This document shows positions 22,324 to 29,747 of a DNA stretch of 40,697 bases, piece after piece. How positions within the stretch are numbered: the stretch's first letter is position 1; the number at the start of each line of letters is the position of its first letter. The notes under the pieces were generated by a model. That model searched no databases. It was not told the origin of the DNA and saw only the letters and a program-made list of their open reading frames with translations. The translations under genes were made by a program, and so were the position numbers. Where the stretch lies: positions 1-40,697 of the forward strand of contig PHEG01000002.1 in the NCBI GenBank assembly GCA_002842835.1, given 5' to 3'. The DNA is from Alphaproteobacteria bacterium HGW-Alphaproteobacteria-2 (lineage in GTDB: Bacteria > Pseudomonadota > Alphaproteobacteria > Rhodobacterales > Rhodobacteraceae).

Positions 22324-23996
22324 CATATGCCTCCTCTCAGGCCCGCGCCCAGCGGCGCGTCCCACCACTGCCGCCCGGGCGGCGCGTCGTCCTCGGGCAG
22401 GTCGCGCATCCGCCCCCCGGCGCGATCGGGCGGCACGGCGGCCCGGTAGCCGAATTCCTGCCAGCGCTGGCGCGAGGCGTAATGCGCGAGCGCCAGCGCG
22501 ATGGCATAGTCGCCGTGCCGCCGCTTGCCCTTCACGCCCTCGCGCAGCGGCGGCACCCGGGCGATGCCGCGCACCACCTTCACGCTGCGCAGGTCGGAGA
22601 GGTGCTCGGCATCCGCCGCGATGGCAATCGCGTCGTCCTCGAAGGCCGCCCGGAGCGGCGGCATGTGCAGCCGGTACCATTCCTCCGAGAACTTGACCGC
22701 GCGCACCAGGCCGCCCTCGCCCTCGCGCTCGGCCAGGCCCCAGAGCCGCCCCATGTCCTCGGCCACCGTCCAGCCCATGCCGGTGGCGTCGAAGGCGGCG
22801 CCGACAAGGCCGCCCTTGCGCATCGCCACCCGCAGGATGCGCCCCACCGCCTCCTTCTGCTCGTCGCCGGGCACGCCGCGCATCTCGATCGAGAGCCTTT
22901 CGACGCGCCTCAAGCGGTCTTCGAGGGCCAGCAGAACGCCCACGGAAAGGTCGGCGACGCGCGCGAAGTCGAAGCCGAAGGCATGCCCGCCGCGGGTTTC
23001 CGGCAGGGCATCGAGCGCGGCGTCGAGATCGGCCAGGAAGGGCTCGGCCAGCGCGCGCTGCTCGGGTCGAGGCCTGTGCAGGAAGTCCGCGGGCAGATCG
23101 ATGCGCAGGACGGGCGCGGGCGCGCTCATGCGCGCCTCGATCAGCGGCGCGGCGAGCCAGGCGCCAGAGCCCATGGCGGGCACGCAGAAGAGTTCCTCCT
23201 CCGCGCCCTCGCCGTAGAAATCGACGATCTCCTGCCGCCAGGCGGCCTCGGCCGCCAGTGACCAGGCGCGCCCGGTGACGAGGCAGATGCGCCGGTAGAG
23301 GCCGTCGCCCAGCGCATCGTCGAAATCCACCCGCATGTGGGCGTAGCGCGACCGGCCCGCCAGCACGTCCTGGATCAGCTCGTTGAAATGGTTGTCGGTG
23401 CCGTCGTGTGTCGAGCAGACGACGACCTGGCCGCCCCACATCAGGAACGCCAGCGCCGCCTTCATCAGCTCGCGCAGATTGTCCACGAAGGCCGCCTCGT
23501 CGACGATCACCACACCCTGCTTGCCGCGCAGGCTGCGCGGCGCGGAGCTGAGCGCGAGGATCTCGAAACCGGAGGCAAACCGGATGCGGAAGGCCTGGAT
23601 CGACCGCGCACCCTCGGCGGTGCCGTCGTCGAAGAGCGTCTCCTCGGCCGCCTCGGCCGCTACGGCGAAGGCGCGCGCCCACATCGCGCAGGCGTCGATG
23701 AACTCGCGCGTCATCTCCTGTGAGTACGAGATGTACATCGCGTCCATCCCTCCCGCCGCCCGCTCGCGCCCGGCGCGCAGCACCGCATAGGCGGCGAGCC
23801 CCCAGGTCAGGCCGACGCGGCGGGATTTCTCGACCAGCAGCACGCGGCAGGTGCTGTCTTCCAGCCGCTCGACGGTGCGCGCCTGGTAAGGCAGCAGCAC
23901 GCGCGGCAGCCCCACCTCGGCCTGCACGCGCGGCATCGCGTCCAGCGCCCGGCGGCGCTGCGCCTCCCACTCGGCCTGCATCAGGGGCCCGCTCAC
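22323..23996 (-). CDS. terL: Terminase large subunit (Mu gp28-like)
   Basis: 557 residues from a GTG at 23996 that overlaps the previous stop as GTGA and has GGAGG upstream; ATG at residue 6 is the alternative. It is the packaging motor: the ATPase part has a Walker A-like KSRRVGLTW (57-65) and Walker B VVIVDEAAF (162-170), and the nuclease part begins at FGFDFARVADLSV. The atypical Walker A (SRRxGLT) is usual for Mu-type terminases, which package headful from transposed copies and carry flanking host DNA. Confidence 0.93.
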   Translation of the reverse strand: MSGPLMQAEWEAQRRRALDAMPRVQAEVGLPRVLLPYQARTVERLEDSTCRVLLVEKSRRVGLTWGLAAYAVLRAGRERAAGGMDAMYISYSQEMTREFIDACAMWARAFAVAAEAAEETLFDDGTAEGARSIQAFRIRFASGFEILALSSAPRSLRGKQGVVIVDEAAFVDNLRELMKAALAFLMWGGQVVVCSTHDGTDNHFNELIQDVLAGRSRYAHMRVDFDDALGDGLYRRICLVTGRAWSLAAEAAWRQEIVDFYGEGAEEELFCVPAMGSGAWLAAPLIEARMSAPAPVLRIDLPADFLHRPRPEQRALAEPFLADLDAALDALPETRGGHAFGFDFARVADLSVGVLLALEDRLRRVERLSIEMRGVPGDEQKEAVGRILRVAMRKGGLVGAAFDATGMGWTVAEDMGRLWGLAEREGEGGLVRAVKFSEEWYRLHMPPLRAAFEDDAIAIAADAEHLSDLRSVKVVRGIARVPPLREGVKGKRRHGDYAIALALAHYASRQRWQEFGYRAAVPPDRAGGRMRDLPEDDAPPGRQWWDAPLGAGLRGGI

Positions 23997-24178
23997 GGCC
24001 GCCCCTCCTCGATGCGATATCCGGTCCGCTCCAGCGACCGCCAGAGGAGCTCCGCCTGGTCGGCCTCGGCCACCGGAAGCCCGCGCCGCTCGCGGCGCAC
24101 GGCGTCGGCGCGCGCGGACGCCGGGTCGAGGAACCACCGCCCCGTCAGCCCCAGATCGTCGCGCCAGCGCCAGGCCAT
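23993..24178 (-). CDS. Small phage protein between terminase genes (61 residues)
   Basis: MAWRWRDDLGLTGRWFLDPA to YRIEEGRP. Tryptophan/arginine-rich, with one central helix (AEADQAELLWRSLERTGY). Not recognised. Real by layout: it starts three bases after the DUF3486 stop and its stop overlaps the TerL start. It may be an accessory of packaging. Confidence 0.6.
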   Translation of the reverse strand: MAWRWRDDLGLTGRWFLDPASARADAVRRERRGLPVAEADQAELLWRSLERTGYRIEEGRP

Positions 24179-24181
24179 GGC

Positions 24182-24790
24182 TCAGGCCTCCCGCTTCGCG
24201 CCGACGCCGAGGATCTGCGCCTTGATCGCCTCGGCGGTATCCGCGGTGATGCCGCGCGCGCGCGCCACCGTCTCGACCGCCGTCTCCACCTTGCCCGCGA
24301 ACTCCGCCTCCAGCCTGCGCCGACGCTCGGTCGAGACCGCCTGCGCCTGGACTGCCTGGCGGAAGGCCGAGGCCAGCATCATCGCGTCCTTCGGTTCGAT
24401 CCCGGCCTCTCCCACATCGGAAAGCATGTGCAGCACAAGCGCCTTCATCGTCTCGGCGGCCATGATCGTCAGGTCGTCCGAGGCGCCCGCGTCGAACTTC
24501 TGCGCCAGCACGGCGACCATCTCGCGCGTCTGCTCCAGCCGCCGAGAGAGCCGGGCGAGCTTGATCGAGTAGCGGTTGAACGAGCTGAAGCTGGGGATGT
24601 CGAATTCCAGCTCGCCGCGATGCTCGGCCATCAGCGCCTCGCAGCGATCGACGAAGCCCGCGTAGATCTCGGTCTGCGTGTGCTCGCGCCCGGCCAGCGC
24701 GGACGCGGCCCAGGCGATGGCGGCGTCGCATTCGGGCGGCAGACGCTCGATCGCCGAAAGCCTTCCGCGCCCGGCCCAGCCCGCGGCCAT
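24182..24790 (-). CDS. DUF3486 protein (Mu gp27-like, likely small terminase)
   Basis: 202 residues, mostly helical. LSAIERLPPECDAAIAWAAS, QTEIYAGFVDRCEALMAEHR and FDIPSFSSFNRYSIKLARLS are the DUF3486 hallmarks. The N-terminal part resembles a helix-turn-helix-bearing small terminase that would recognise the phage end (pac) and load TerL. The ATG at 24790 overlaps the preceding stop (TGATG); a GTG three bases earlier is possible. Coiled-coil-like C-terminus (RRRRLEAEFAGKVETAVE). Confidence 0.85.
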   Translation of the reverse strand: MAAGWAGRGRLSAIERLPPECDAAIAWAASALAGREHTQTEIYAGFVDRCEALMAEHRGELEFDIPSFSSFNRYSIKLARLSRRLEQTREMVAVLAQKFDAGASDDLTIMAAETMKALVLHMLSDVGEAGIEPKDAMMLASAFRQAVQAQAVSTERRRRLEAEFAGKVETAVETVARARGITADTAEAIKAQILGVGAKREA

Positions 24791-25089
24791 CACGCCACCG
24801 GAAGGTCGGGGCGGCGCACGCCCTCGATGGCGATCTCGCGGTCGAGGTGGCGCTGGCCCTTCTCGGCGAGGGTGGCGACCAGCAGCTCGCCCGCGGGCGA
24901 GAGCACCAGCGCGCCGCGCTCGGCCAGCCAGCGCAGCTCGTCGTGCAGCCAGGCGCGGTCCTTGCGGATCCCGAAGAGCCGCAGGTGCTCGCGGACAAGC
25001 TCGGAATTGAGCGTGCCGCCCACCTCGCCCGCCAGCGCCTGGAGCGCGATCAGCCGGGCATGCTGGCGGATCGTGTCCTCGTAGCTCAT
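24790..25089 (-). CDS. VpaChn25_0724-like phage protein (Mu gp26-like)
   Basis: 99 residues: MSYEDTIRQHARLIALQALA, LVREHLRLFGIRKDRAWLHD, ELRWLAERGALVL. The pattern is a winged-helix-like fold of the family found just before DUF3486 in Mu-like phages. Function unknown; the position suggests a packaging or regulatory partner. Overlaps DUF2730 upstream by 4 bases. Confidence 0.8.
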   Translation of the reverse strand: MSYEDTIRQHARLIALQALAGEVGGTLNSELVREHLRLFGIRKDRAWLHDELRWLAERGALVLSPAGELLVATLAEKGQRHLDREIAIEGVRRPDLPVA

Positions 25090-25469
25090 CTCTTGCCTCC
25101 GTCGAGCAGGTGTTCCTCGTGGCGCGTGACGATGGCTTCCAGCCGCCGCATGATCTGGGAATTGCCTTCCATCACGGCCTGCATCGTCTGCAGCGATCCG
25201 CCGATGCGCGCCATCTCCAGCTGCAGCCCGTGCAGGTCATCGCGGCCGGGCAGGCCGCGCACCGTCTGCTCGATGGATTGCAGCCGCAGCTCGTGGCGGT
25301 CGATGCGCGCCGATCCCGCGGCAACAGCCGCCTTCACCTCAAGCTCGATGCCGTCGAAGCGCCCGTCGATGGCCTGCCGCCGCGTTCGCAGCACCGCGAC
25401 AAGGATGGCGCAGACCGAGAGCCCGAAGGAGGCCGCCTTGATGATGAGGTCGAAGACATCGAAATTCAC
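25086..25469 (-). CDS. DUF2730 protein (Mu gp25-like)
   Basis: 127 residues from a GTG at 25469 that overlaps the holin-like gene's stop as GTGA with GAGGAG upstream. One N-terminal membrane helix (IIKAASFGLSVCAILVAVL) is followed by a long coiled coil with the DUF2730 signature (LPGRDDLHGLQLEMARIGGS, MRRLEAIVTRHEEHLLDGGK). Spanin-like or packaging-membrane roles have been suggested for such proteins; unproven. Confidence 0.82.
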   Translation of the reverse strand: MNFDVFDLIIKAASFGLSVCAILVAVLRTRRQAIDGRFDGIELEVKAAVAAGSARIDRHELRLQSIEQTVRGLPGRDDLHGLQLEMARIGGSLQTMQAVMEGNSQIMRRLEAIVTRHEEHLLDGGKR

Positions 25470-25903
25470 CGGAGCAGCTCCTCCAGCGCGGGGTTGCGGC
25501 CCGGCCTCACCGCCTCCACCGACGCCGCCGCATCGCGCCCGGTGTCGGCCGCGCCCGGGCTGTCGTGGCGCAGCGCCTCCAGCGCGCGGATGTTCGAGAC
25601 GACCTGCGGCGCCTGCGCCACGATGCGCGCCGCCTCCTTCGCGATGCCCCCGGCGCGCATCTTCGCCATCTCGCGCGCGCCGAAGTAGAAGGCCACGATC
25701 GCACCCATCAGCGCCTCGACGAGACGGTTGAACCATCCCTGCCCGCCGAACTCGGCCGCCATCTGCGCCAGCGCCGCGGCCTGCGCATCGGCCGCGCGCC
25801 TGTCCGCGGCTTCGGCGTTGGGCCGGAAGACCTCCACGGTCTCGGTCACCACGTTGCGGCCCGCGCCGAAGAGCCCGCCCAGCAGGGAGCCGAGAATGGC
25901 CAT
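25466..25903 (-). CDS. Holin-like protein (GTA 3TM-holin type)
   Basis: 145 residues: glycine-rich start (MAILGSLLGGLFGAGRNVV), an amphipathic middle (AADRRAADAQAAALAQMAAE), one clear membrane segment (FNRLVEALMGAIVAFYFGAR) and a charged C-terminus. This resembles the holin family of Rhodobacterales gene transfer agents and phages, though only one strong membrane segment is visible. Its place two genes after the endolysin supports a lysis role. Confidence 0.6.
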   Translation of the reverse strand: MAILGSLLGGLFGAGRNVVTETVEVFRPNAEAADRRAADAQAAALAQMAAEFGGQGWFNRLVEALMGAIVAFYFGAREMAKMRAGGIAKEAARIVAQAPQVVSNIRALEALRHDSPGAADTGRDAAASVEAVRPGRNPALEELLR

Positions 25904-26268
25904 CACATTGGTTCCCCGACCGGCACGTCCGGCGCCGCGACCCAGCCCTCGCCCGCCGCGGCGAGGCAGGATATGCCTCCCGGGGTGGTGACAAGGATCG
26001 TCCAGGTGCCGCCATCGGGCGCGGCCCAGACCTCGACGATGCGCTCGCCGGAGAGGCCGCTGCCCACCTGCACCTCGCCGAAGCCCTGCGCGAGGCGGCG
26101 CACCATCTCGCTGCGCCCGCCGCACGCCGCCTGCGCCTCGGCCGGGCTTGCCAGTGCCCAGAGCACCAGCGCGCCAAGACCGGCGAGCGCGGCGAGCGCG
26201 GCCAGCAACACCAGCAGCCCGACGGCCACGCCGATCACCACCCTGTCTCCGCCACCTCTCAGCCCCAT
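25903..26268 (-). CDS. Membrane-anchored phage protein in the lysis module
   Basis: 121 residues from the ATG at 26268, preceded by AGGAG; it overlaps the endolysin gene by 10 bases. One long membrane segment (VIGVAVGLLVLLAALAALAG through LVLWAL) is followed by a small domain with two cysteines (AACGGRSEMVRRLAQGFGE, TTPGGISCLAAAGEGW) probably outside the membrane. Similar proteins occur beside holins in alphaproteobacterial phages; a spanin or lysis-regulator role is inference. Confidence 0.65.
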   Translation of the reverse strand: MGLRGGGDRVVIGVAVGLLVLLAALAALAGLGALVLWALASPAEAQAACGGRSEMVRRLAQGFGEVQVGSGLSGERIVEVWAAPDGGTWTILVTTPGGISCLAAAGEGWVAAPDVPVGEPM

Positions 26269-26879
26269 GCCGACACCCTCTCCTGCCACTCCGCCGCGCT
26301 CAGGTGGAAGCGCGCGCTGATGAACTCCTCGGCCCGCCGGATCCAGCCGCCCTTGCCGCCCGCCCGCGTCCGCGCGAACTTGCGCAGGGCCGGGCGGCGG
26401 TCGGCGAGCGCGAGATAGTAGTTGCGCCGGGCGATGCCGTAGGCATCCGCGAGCAGCGGCCCGGCCGCGGCCTGCGCGGCCTCGGCCGCCGCCGCCGTCC
26501 GGGGCCCGATCACGCCGTCCACCACCAGCTCGTGGCCCGTCTCGACCAGCAACCGCTGCAGGATGCGCACCGCGCTGGCCCCGGCATTGACCTGCATGTC
26601 GAAGACCGTAGGCCAGAGCGCCTCTGGCAGCCGGTCGATCCCGGGCTTGCGGAAATACTCCTCGATGAAGATATCGGTGGCCGTCTCCACCGTCACCGCC
26701 CGCACGTCGGCCACATCCACCGCGCCGTCGCCGGTGAGATCGAGCCCCAGCGCGCGCAGCGTCCCGATCGTGACGCCGTGCTTCGTGGCGCCGCCCGGGT
26801 CGTCCGGGTCGTTCACGAAGCCGCCCTCGCGGGTGACGATCTCGCGCGCCATGCGCTCGATTTCTGCGGCTTTTGTCAC
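26259..26879 (-). CDS. Endolysin (GH108 N-acetylmuramidase with peptidoglycan-binding domain)
   Basis: 206 residues from a GTG at 26879 (VTKAAEIERMAREIV) with GGAG upstream at long spacing; an ATG at 26852 is possible. The catalytic Glu is in REGGFVNDPDDPGGATKHG, the signature of GH108 (ZliS-like) muramidases. An insert, LDLTGDGAVDVADVRA, resembles an EF-hand/dockerin calcium loop. The C-terminal half (VVDGVIGPRTAAAAEAA ... GWIRRAEEF) is the usual peptidoglycan-binding part. No signal peptide is seen, so release depends on the holin-like protein. First gene after the Mor-like activator, as lys in Mu. Confidence 0.92.
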   Translation of the reverse strand: MTKAAEIERMAREIVTREGGFVNDPDDPGGATKHGVTIGTLRALGLDLTGDGAVDVADVRAVTVETATDIFIEEYFRKPGIDRLPEALWPTVFDMQVNAGASAVRILQRLLVETGHELVVDGVIGPRTAAAAEAAQAAAGPLLADAYGIARRNYYLALADRRPALRKFARTRAGGKGGWIRRAEEFISARFHLSAAEWQERVSAWG

Positions 26880-26990
26880 GGGGCGGCGGCTCCTGTCATG
26901 CCCCGCCACAGTCGCAGCCGCGCCCCGCGCGAAACACCCGCAACGGCCTGCGGGGCCGGGCGGGCGGTCAGAAGAGGGAGGGCTGCCGGG
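26880..26990 (-). promoter_or_regulatory. Candidate late promoter/activator site upstream of the lysis operon
   Basis: Holds a 25-bp element at 26932-26956 that is identical to 18725-18749 upstream of the protease gene. It includes the dyad CCCGCA-N6-TGCGGG (26937-26954), and GGCTGCCGGG follows at the same spacing (26981-26990). It lies at and beyond the stop of the Mor-like activator gene, just where Mu's middle/late promoter follows mor. Suggested role: binding site for the Mor-like protein. A -10 is not obvious. Confidence 0.65.
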
Positions 26991-27327
26991 TATCCGGGGG
27001 CGCGGCGCGGCGCAGCCAGCCGCGCACGGCAACGTCGGATGCGTGCAGTCTGCGCGCGATCTCTGCCACAGGCAAGCCCTGAGCGCGCAGCATCGCGGCG
27101 CACCAGGGCTTGGCCAGCGGCACGCGGGAGGGCAGCCGCTCCGCCGCCGCCGCCAGCGCGCGGGCGCGCTCGGCACCCACCAGGCGCACCACGCGCGAGC
27201 GCCGCTGCGGCGAGCGGGCGAGGTAGAGCTCGGCTCCGCCGAAGGCCAGCAGGAAGTCCAGCGCCAGCTCGGGCCCCAGCACCGAGACATAGGGCGCGAC
27301 CTGCGCCGGGGGATCGGGCCAGCGCAT
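26968..27327 (-). CDS. Mor-like middle/late transcription activator
   Basis: 119 residues. The ATG at 27327 overlaps the gemA stop (TGATG). The middle (LALDFLLAFGGAELYLARSP) resembles the beta-hairpin region of Mu Mor (LGGGQVYIPRG). The C-terminal helix-turn-helix (RAQGLPVAEIARRLHASDVA) and the ending RQPSLF against Mor's YQPSLL also agree. Order gemA-mor-lys is exactly that of Mu. No second activator (Mu C) was found, so this protein may drive both late promoter-like elements. Similarity is moderate and structural rather than high identity. Confidence 0.72.
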   Translation of the reverse strand: MRWPDPPAQVAPYVSVLGPELALDFLLAFGGAELYLARSPQRRSRVVRLVGAERARALAAAAERLPSRVPLAKPWCAAMLRAQGLPVAEIARRLHASDVAVRGWLRRAAPPDTRQPSLF

Positions 27328-27947
27328 CAGCCGCGCGCCGCGCGGATCGCCGCGCCCATGGCGTTCATCGCATCGTGCCATTCCGGTTTGTCAAGCCGGG
27401 CCGGGTCGGCCGCGGCGTCGCCCAGCACCTCGCGCAGCGCCTCGAGGAAGCATCCCTGCCAGGGCCCGCGGCGGAACTGCGCGAAGGCCACACGCCCCTC
27501 CGGCGTCCGCATCCAGGCCGCGCAGCCGTTGAGCGGCGACCAGTCCACGCCGCCGTCGCGCGCCAGCCAGGCCTTCAGCCCCTCGATGACGCGCATCGCG
27601 TCCGCCTGCTCGCGCAGGAAGCGCGTGTGATCGAGCCCGGTCTGCCGCTTCACGAAGGCCAGAAGCGCCGCGTCGGTGCGCGAGCGCGTCAGCCCGAGGT
27701 TCCAGGCCGCGATCCAGAGCGCGCGCAGCTTGGGAGCGTAGGGCCCGTCGAGGCGGCGTGCGCCGCTGCCGCCCGGCCCGGGCCGGAAGCCCAGGCGGCG
27801 CAGCTCGTCCACCACCGCCTGCTTGTCGCGCGGGCTCATCTCGCGCAGCCGCCGCCTGGCGGTGACGCGCTCGTAGAGATCGCGGCGCGTCTCCTCGTCG
27901 AGCCCCAGCGCGCGGCAGCCCGCGTAGATTGCCTTGACGCTGCTCAC
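27327..27947 (-). CDS. gemA: GemA regulatory protein (DUF1018, Mu gp16-like)
   Basis: 206 residues. MSSVKAIYAGCRALGLDEET, then RREMSPRDKQ-like text and VVDELRRLGFRPG, is the DUF1018/GemA signature; GPYAPKLRALWIAAWNLG and a C-terminal helical region follow. In Mu GemA modulates host gene expression and DNA supercoiling-related functions. It is the gene before the Mor-like activator and overlaps the upstream gene as ATGA. Confidence 0.92.
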   Translation of the reverse strand: MSSVKAIYAGCRALGLDEETRRDLYERVTARRRLREMSPRDKQAVVDELRRLGFRPGPGGSGARRLDGPYAPKLRALWIAAWNLGLTRSRTDAALLAFVKRQTGLDHTRFLREQADAMRVIEGLKAWLARDGGVDWSPLNGCAAWMRTPEGRVAFAQFRRGPWQGCFLEALREVLGDAAADPARLDKPEWHDAMNAMGAAIRAARG

Positions 27948-28210
27948 TGCACTCTTCCGGACACGAGGCCGCCCATGGCGCCCGGGTCGTTCATCGCCAG
28001 CATGTCGGCCAGCTTCAGCCGGTTCGACGCCGCCTCGCCGGGCGCGCTGCCCTCCTCGCAGATCTCGATCATCGCCGCGATCATGCCCACGAGGAAGTCG
28101 TGCACGCTGACCTCGCCGCCGATCTCGTCGAGGATCGCGATGATCGTGTCGCGCACCGCCAGCTCTTCCTCGCTCAAGCGGCGCATGACCGCCTTCTCCA
28201 TGCCCGTCAT
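27944..28210 (-). CDS. Small acidic phage protein (88 residues)
   Basis: MTGMEKAVMRRLSEEELAVR, then IIAILDEIGGEVSVHDFLVG and MIAAMIEICEEG. Helical and acidic, with no membrane segment or known motif recognised. It belongs to the early/semi-early operon, overlapping genes on both sides by 4 bases. Function not assigned. Confidence 0.6.
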   Translation of the reverse strand: MTGMEKAVMRRLSEEELAVRDTIIAILDEIGGEVSVHDFLVGMIAAMIEICEEGSAPGEAASNRLKLADMLAMNDPGAMGGLVSGRVQ

Positions 28211-28440
28211 CCGTCCCTCCTGATCAGCTCCACCTGCTGCACCAGCGCCACCGCCGCCCGCCGCCTCGGCTCGCCGTCGCGCCGCGGATCGCGACGGTCG
28301 CCATAAGCCACCCGCACCTCGCCGCGCCGCGGGTAGACGGCGGTGACCTGGCCCTCGAAGACGCCCCCGTCGAGAAGCAGCTCGACATGGTCGAAGGGCT
28401 CGACGGCCACGCCGTCGGAATAGGTGAGGCTGCGGCTCAT
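28207..28440 (-). CDS. Small beta-barrel-like phage protein (77 residues)
   Basis: MSRSLTYSDGVAVEPFDHVE, LLLDGGVFEGQVTAVYPRRG, EVRVAYGDRRDPRRDGEPRR. The strand pattern around GGVFEGQVTAVYP-VRVAYGD resembles small SH3/KOW-like barrels. It overlaps both neighbours by ATGA. Function unknown. Confidence 0.6.
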   Translation of the reverse strand: MSRSLTYSDGVAVEPFDHVELLLDGGVFEGQVTAVYPRRGEVRVAYGDRRDPRRDGEPRRRAAVALVQQVELIRRDG

Positions 28441-28835
28441 GGCGCCACCTGCGTATTCCGCTTCGCGCGCCATGCCGCGCGGTCCAGCCGCTCGATCTCG
28501 GCCAGGATCAGCGCAGCCGCCTTGACCAGGTCGCGCCGCTCGGTCGATGGCTTCCACCAGGCGGCGTCCACCGTCTCGGGCCACAGGTGCGGCAGCGGCG
28601 GCGCGTGATCGTCGCCCGCGTGCAGGATGTAGCAGGCCGCCATGTCGGCCAGCTCGCGCTCCTCCCACTCGTCGTCGAGCTGCGGCGTGCAGTACTCGGC
28701 CTCGATCTGGCGCCGCCGCTCGGCATAGGCGTCGCACAGCACCATGGCGCCCAGCCGGTCGAGACCGCTCAGCCCCGCCCAGTCGGCCAGGACGCGATCA
28801 TCATCGCAGGGGCGGAAGCTCAGCCTGATACCCAT
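28437..28835 (-). CDS. Conserved phage protein with WWKP...RRDLVKAAALILAEIERLD motif
   Basis: 132 residues. The helical motif WWKPSTERRDLVKAAALILA followed by EIERLDRA recurs in many phage proteins of nucleotide or DNA metabolism regions. The front half is rich in charged residues (EAEYCTPQLDDEWEERELAD). A MazG-like or pyrophosphohydrolase relation is conceivable but the metal-binding ExxE motifs are not clear, so no enzyme is claimed. It sits in the semi-early set. Confidence 0.6.
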   Translation of the reverse strand: MGIRLSFRPCDDDRVLADWAGLSGLDRLGAMVLCDAYAERRRQIEAEYCTPQLDDEWEERELADMAACYILHAGDDHAPPLPHLWPETVDAAWWKPSTERRDLVKAAALILAEIERLDRAAWRAKRNTQVAP

Positions 28836-28846
28836 CGTTCCCTCCC

Positions 28847-29494
28847 TCACGCCTTGGCCAGGTCGATGGTCACCGCGCGCCAGGCCCCGTCCGGGGTCTC
28901 GCGGCGGTAGACCCGCACATAGATCTTCGTGCCCACGATCCGCATCGCGTCGCGGATCGCCTCCATCGCCTTGAGCCAGCGCGGATCCTCGATCGCGAGG
29001 CGCAGCAGCATGAAGATCTCCGAGCGGTTGATCTGGCCTTCCTTGTCGGTGTTGAAGGCGCGCGTGACGATGGCGCGGATCTCGGGGCGCGCGTCCTCCG
29101 ACCACTCGTTGAGGCACTCGTCGACCAGCGCCTTGGCGATCTGCAGCTGCGGACCGAAGTCGATGTAATCGGCGACCTGCACCTGCACCTTCATCAGCCC
29201 GTCATGGGTCTGGTAGGTCTTGTTGCCCTTCGCACCGCCCTTGGTGAGATCGTATTCCTGCGCCAGCAGCGCGTCGAGCGCGCCCAGATCCTCGAAGGTG
29301 TGGCCCTTGAAGCGGGCGACCTGCGCGCTCAGCACTTCGGCGTAGCCGACCACCTTGCGCACCACCTCGTCCTCCAGCAGCACGGCGGGCCTGATCAGCT
29401 CGACGGGCACCAGATTGCCGCGCGCGTCGGGCATGTATGCCTTGCCATGCAGCTCCACCCGGCCGTCGGGCACGGGGATCGGAATGGTCGTCAT
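28847..29494 (-). CDS. DUF3164 protein
   Basis: 215 residues from the ATG at 29494 (MTTIPIPVPDGRVELHGKAY), one base after the upstream stop and with GGAG upstream; the GTG at 29506 is less likely. DARGNLVPVELIRP, QEYDLTKGGAKGNKTYQTHD, LIDECLNEWSEDARPEIRAI and IVGTKIYVRVYRRETPDG match DUF3164, a conserved early protein of Mu-like phages and related prophages. Exact role unknown; it is always near the transposition genes. Confidence 0.9.
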   Translation of the reverse strand: MTTIPIPVPDGRVELHGKAYMPDARGNLVPVELIRPAVLLEDEVVRKVVGYAEVLSAQVARFKGHTFEDLGALDALLAQEYDLTKGGAKGNKTYQTHDGLMKVQVQVADYIDFGPQLQIAKALVDECLNEWSEDARPEIRAIVTRAFNTDKEGQINRSEIFMLLRLAIEDPRWLKAMEAIRDAMRIVGTKIYVRVYRRETPDGAWRAVTIDLAKA

Positions 29495-29495
29495 G

Positions 29496-29747
29496 TCACT
29501 CTCCACCTTTCTGCTGCGTTGTTCTGTCCGGCGGCCAGCGCCCGCCTGGCGGCACCGGAACGAGGCCCAGCATCAGGAGCGCCGTCGCCATCGCATCGAT
29601 CTCGATCACGCTGAGCCCGGTGATCGCCCGGATGCCCTGCGCGTCGATCCGCCCCACGGCGCGCGCCGCGCGCTCCATGATCGCGTCCCGCAGCGTCTCC
29701 GCCGCGTCGTGTCCCGGCCGTGCCGGGGCAAATCCCGCCTCACTCAT
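29496..29747 (-). CDS. Small early phage protein (83 residues)
   Basis: MSEAGFAPARPGHDAAETLR, DAIMERAARAVGRIDAQGIR, ITGLSVIEIDAMATALLMLG. Helical; the VGRIDAQGIRAITGLSVIEI stretch could be a weak helix-turn-helix. It overlaps the upstream HTH gene by 8 bases. Function not assigned. Confidence 0.6.
   Translation of the reverse strand: MSEAGFAPARPGHDAAETLRDAIMERAARAVGRIDAQGIRAITGLSVIEIDAMATALLMLGLVPVPPGGRWPPDRTTQQKGGE

Noticed and set aside
20458-22449. 663-codon plus-strand frame opposite the portal gene
   Set aside because: Low-complexity RGQHAR-rich antisense shadow; DUF935 portal on the minus strand explains the DNA.
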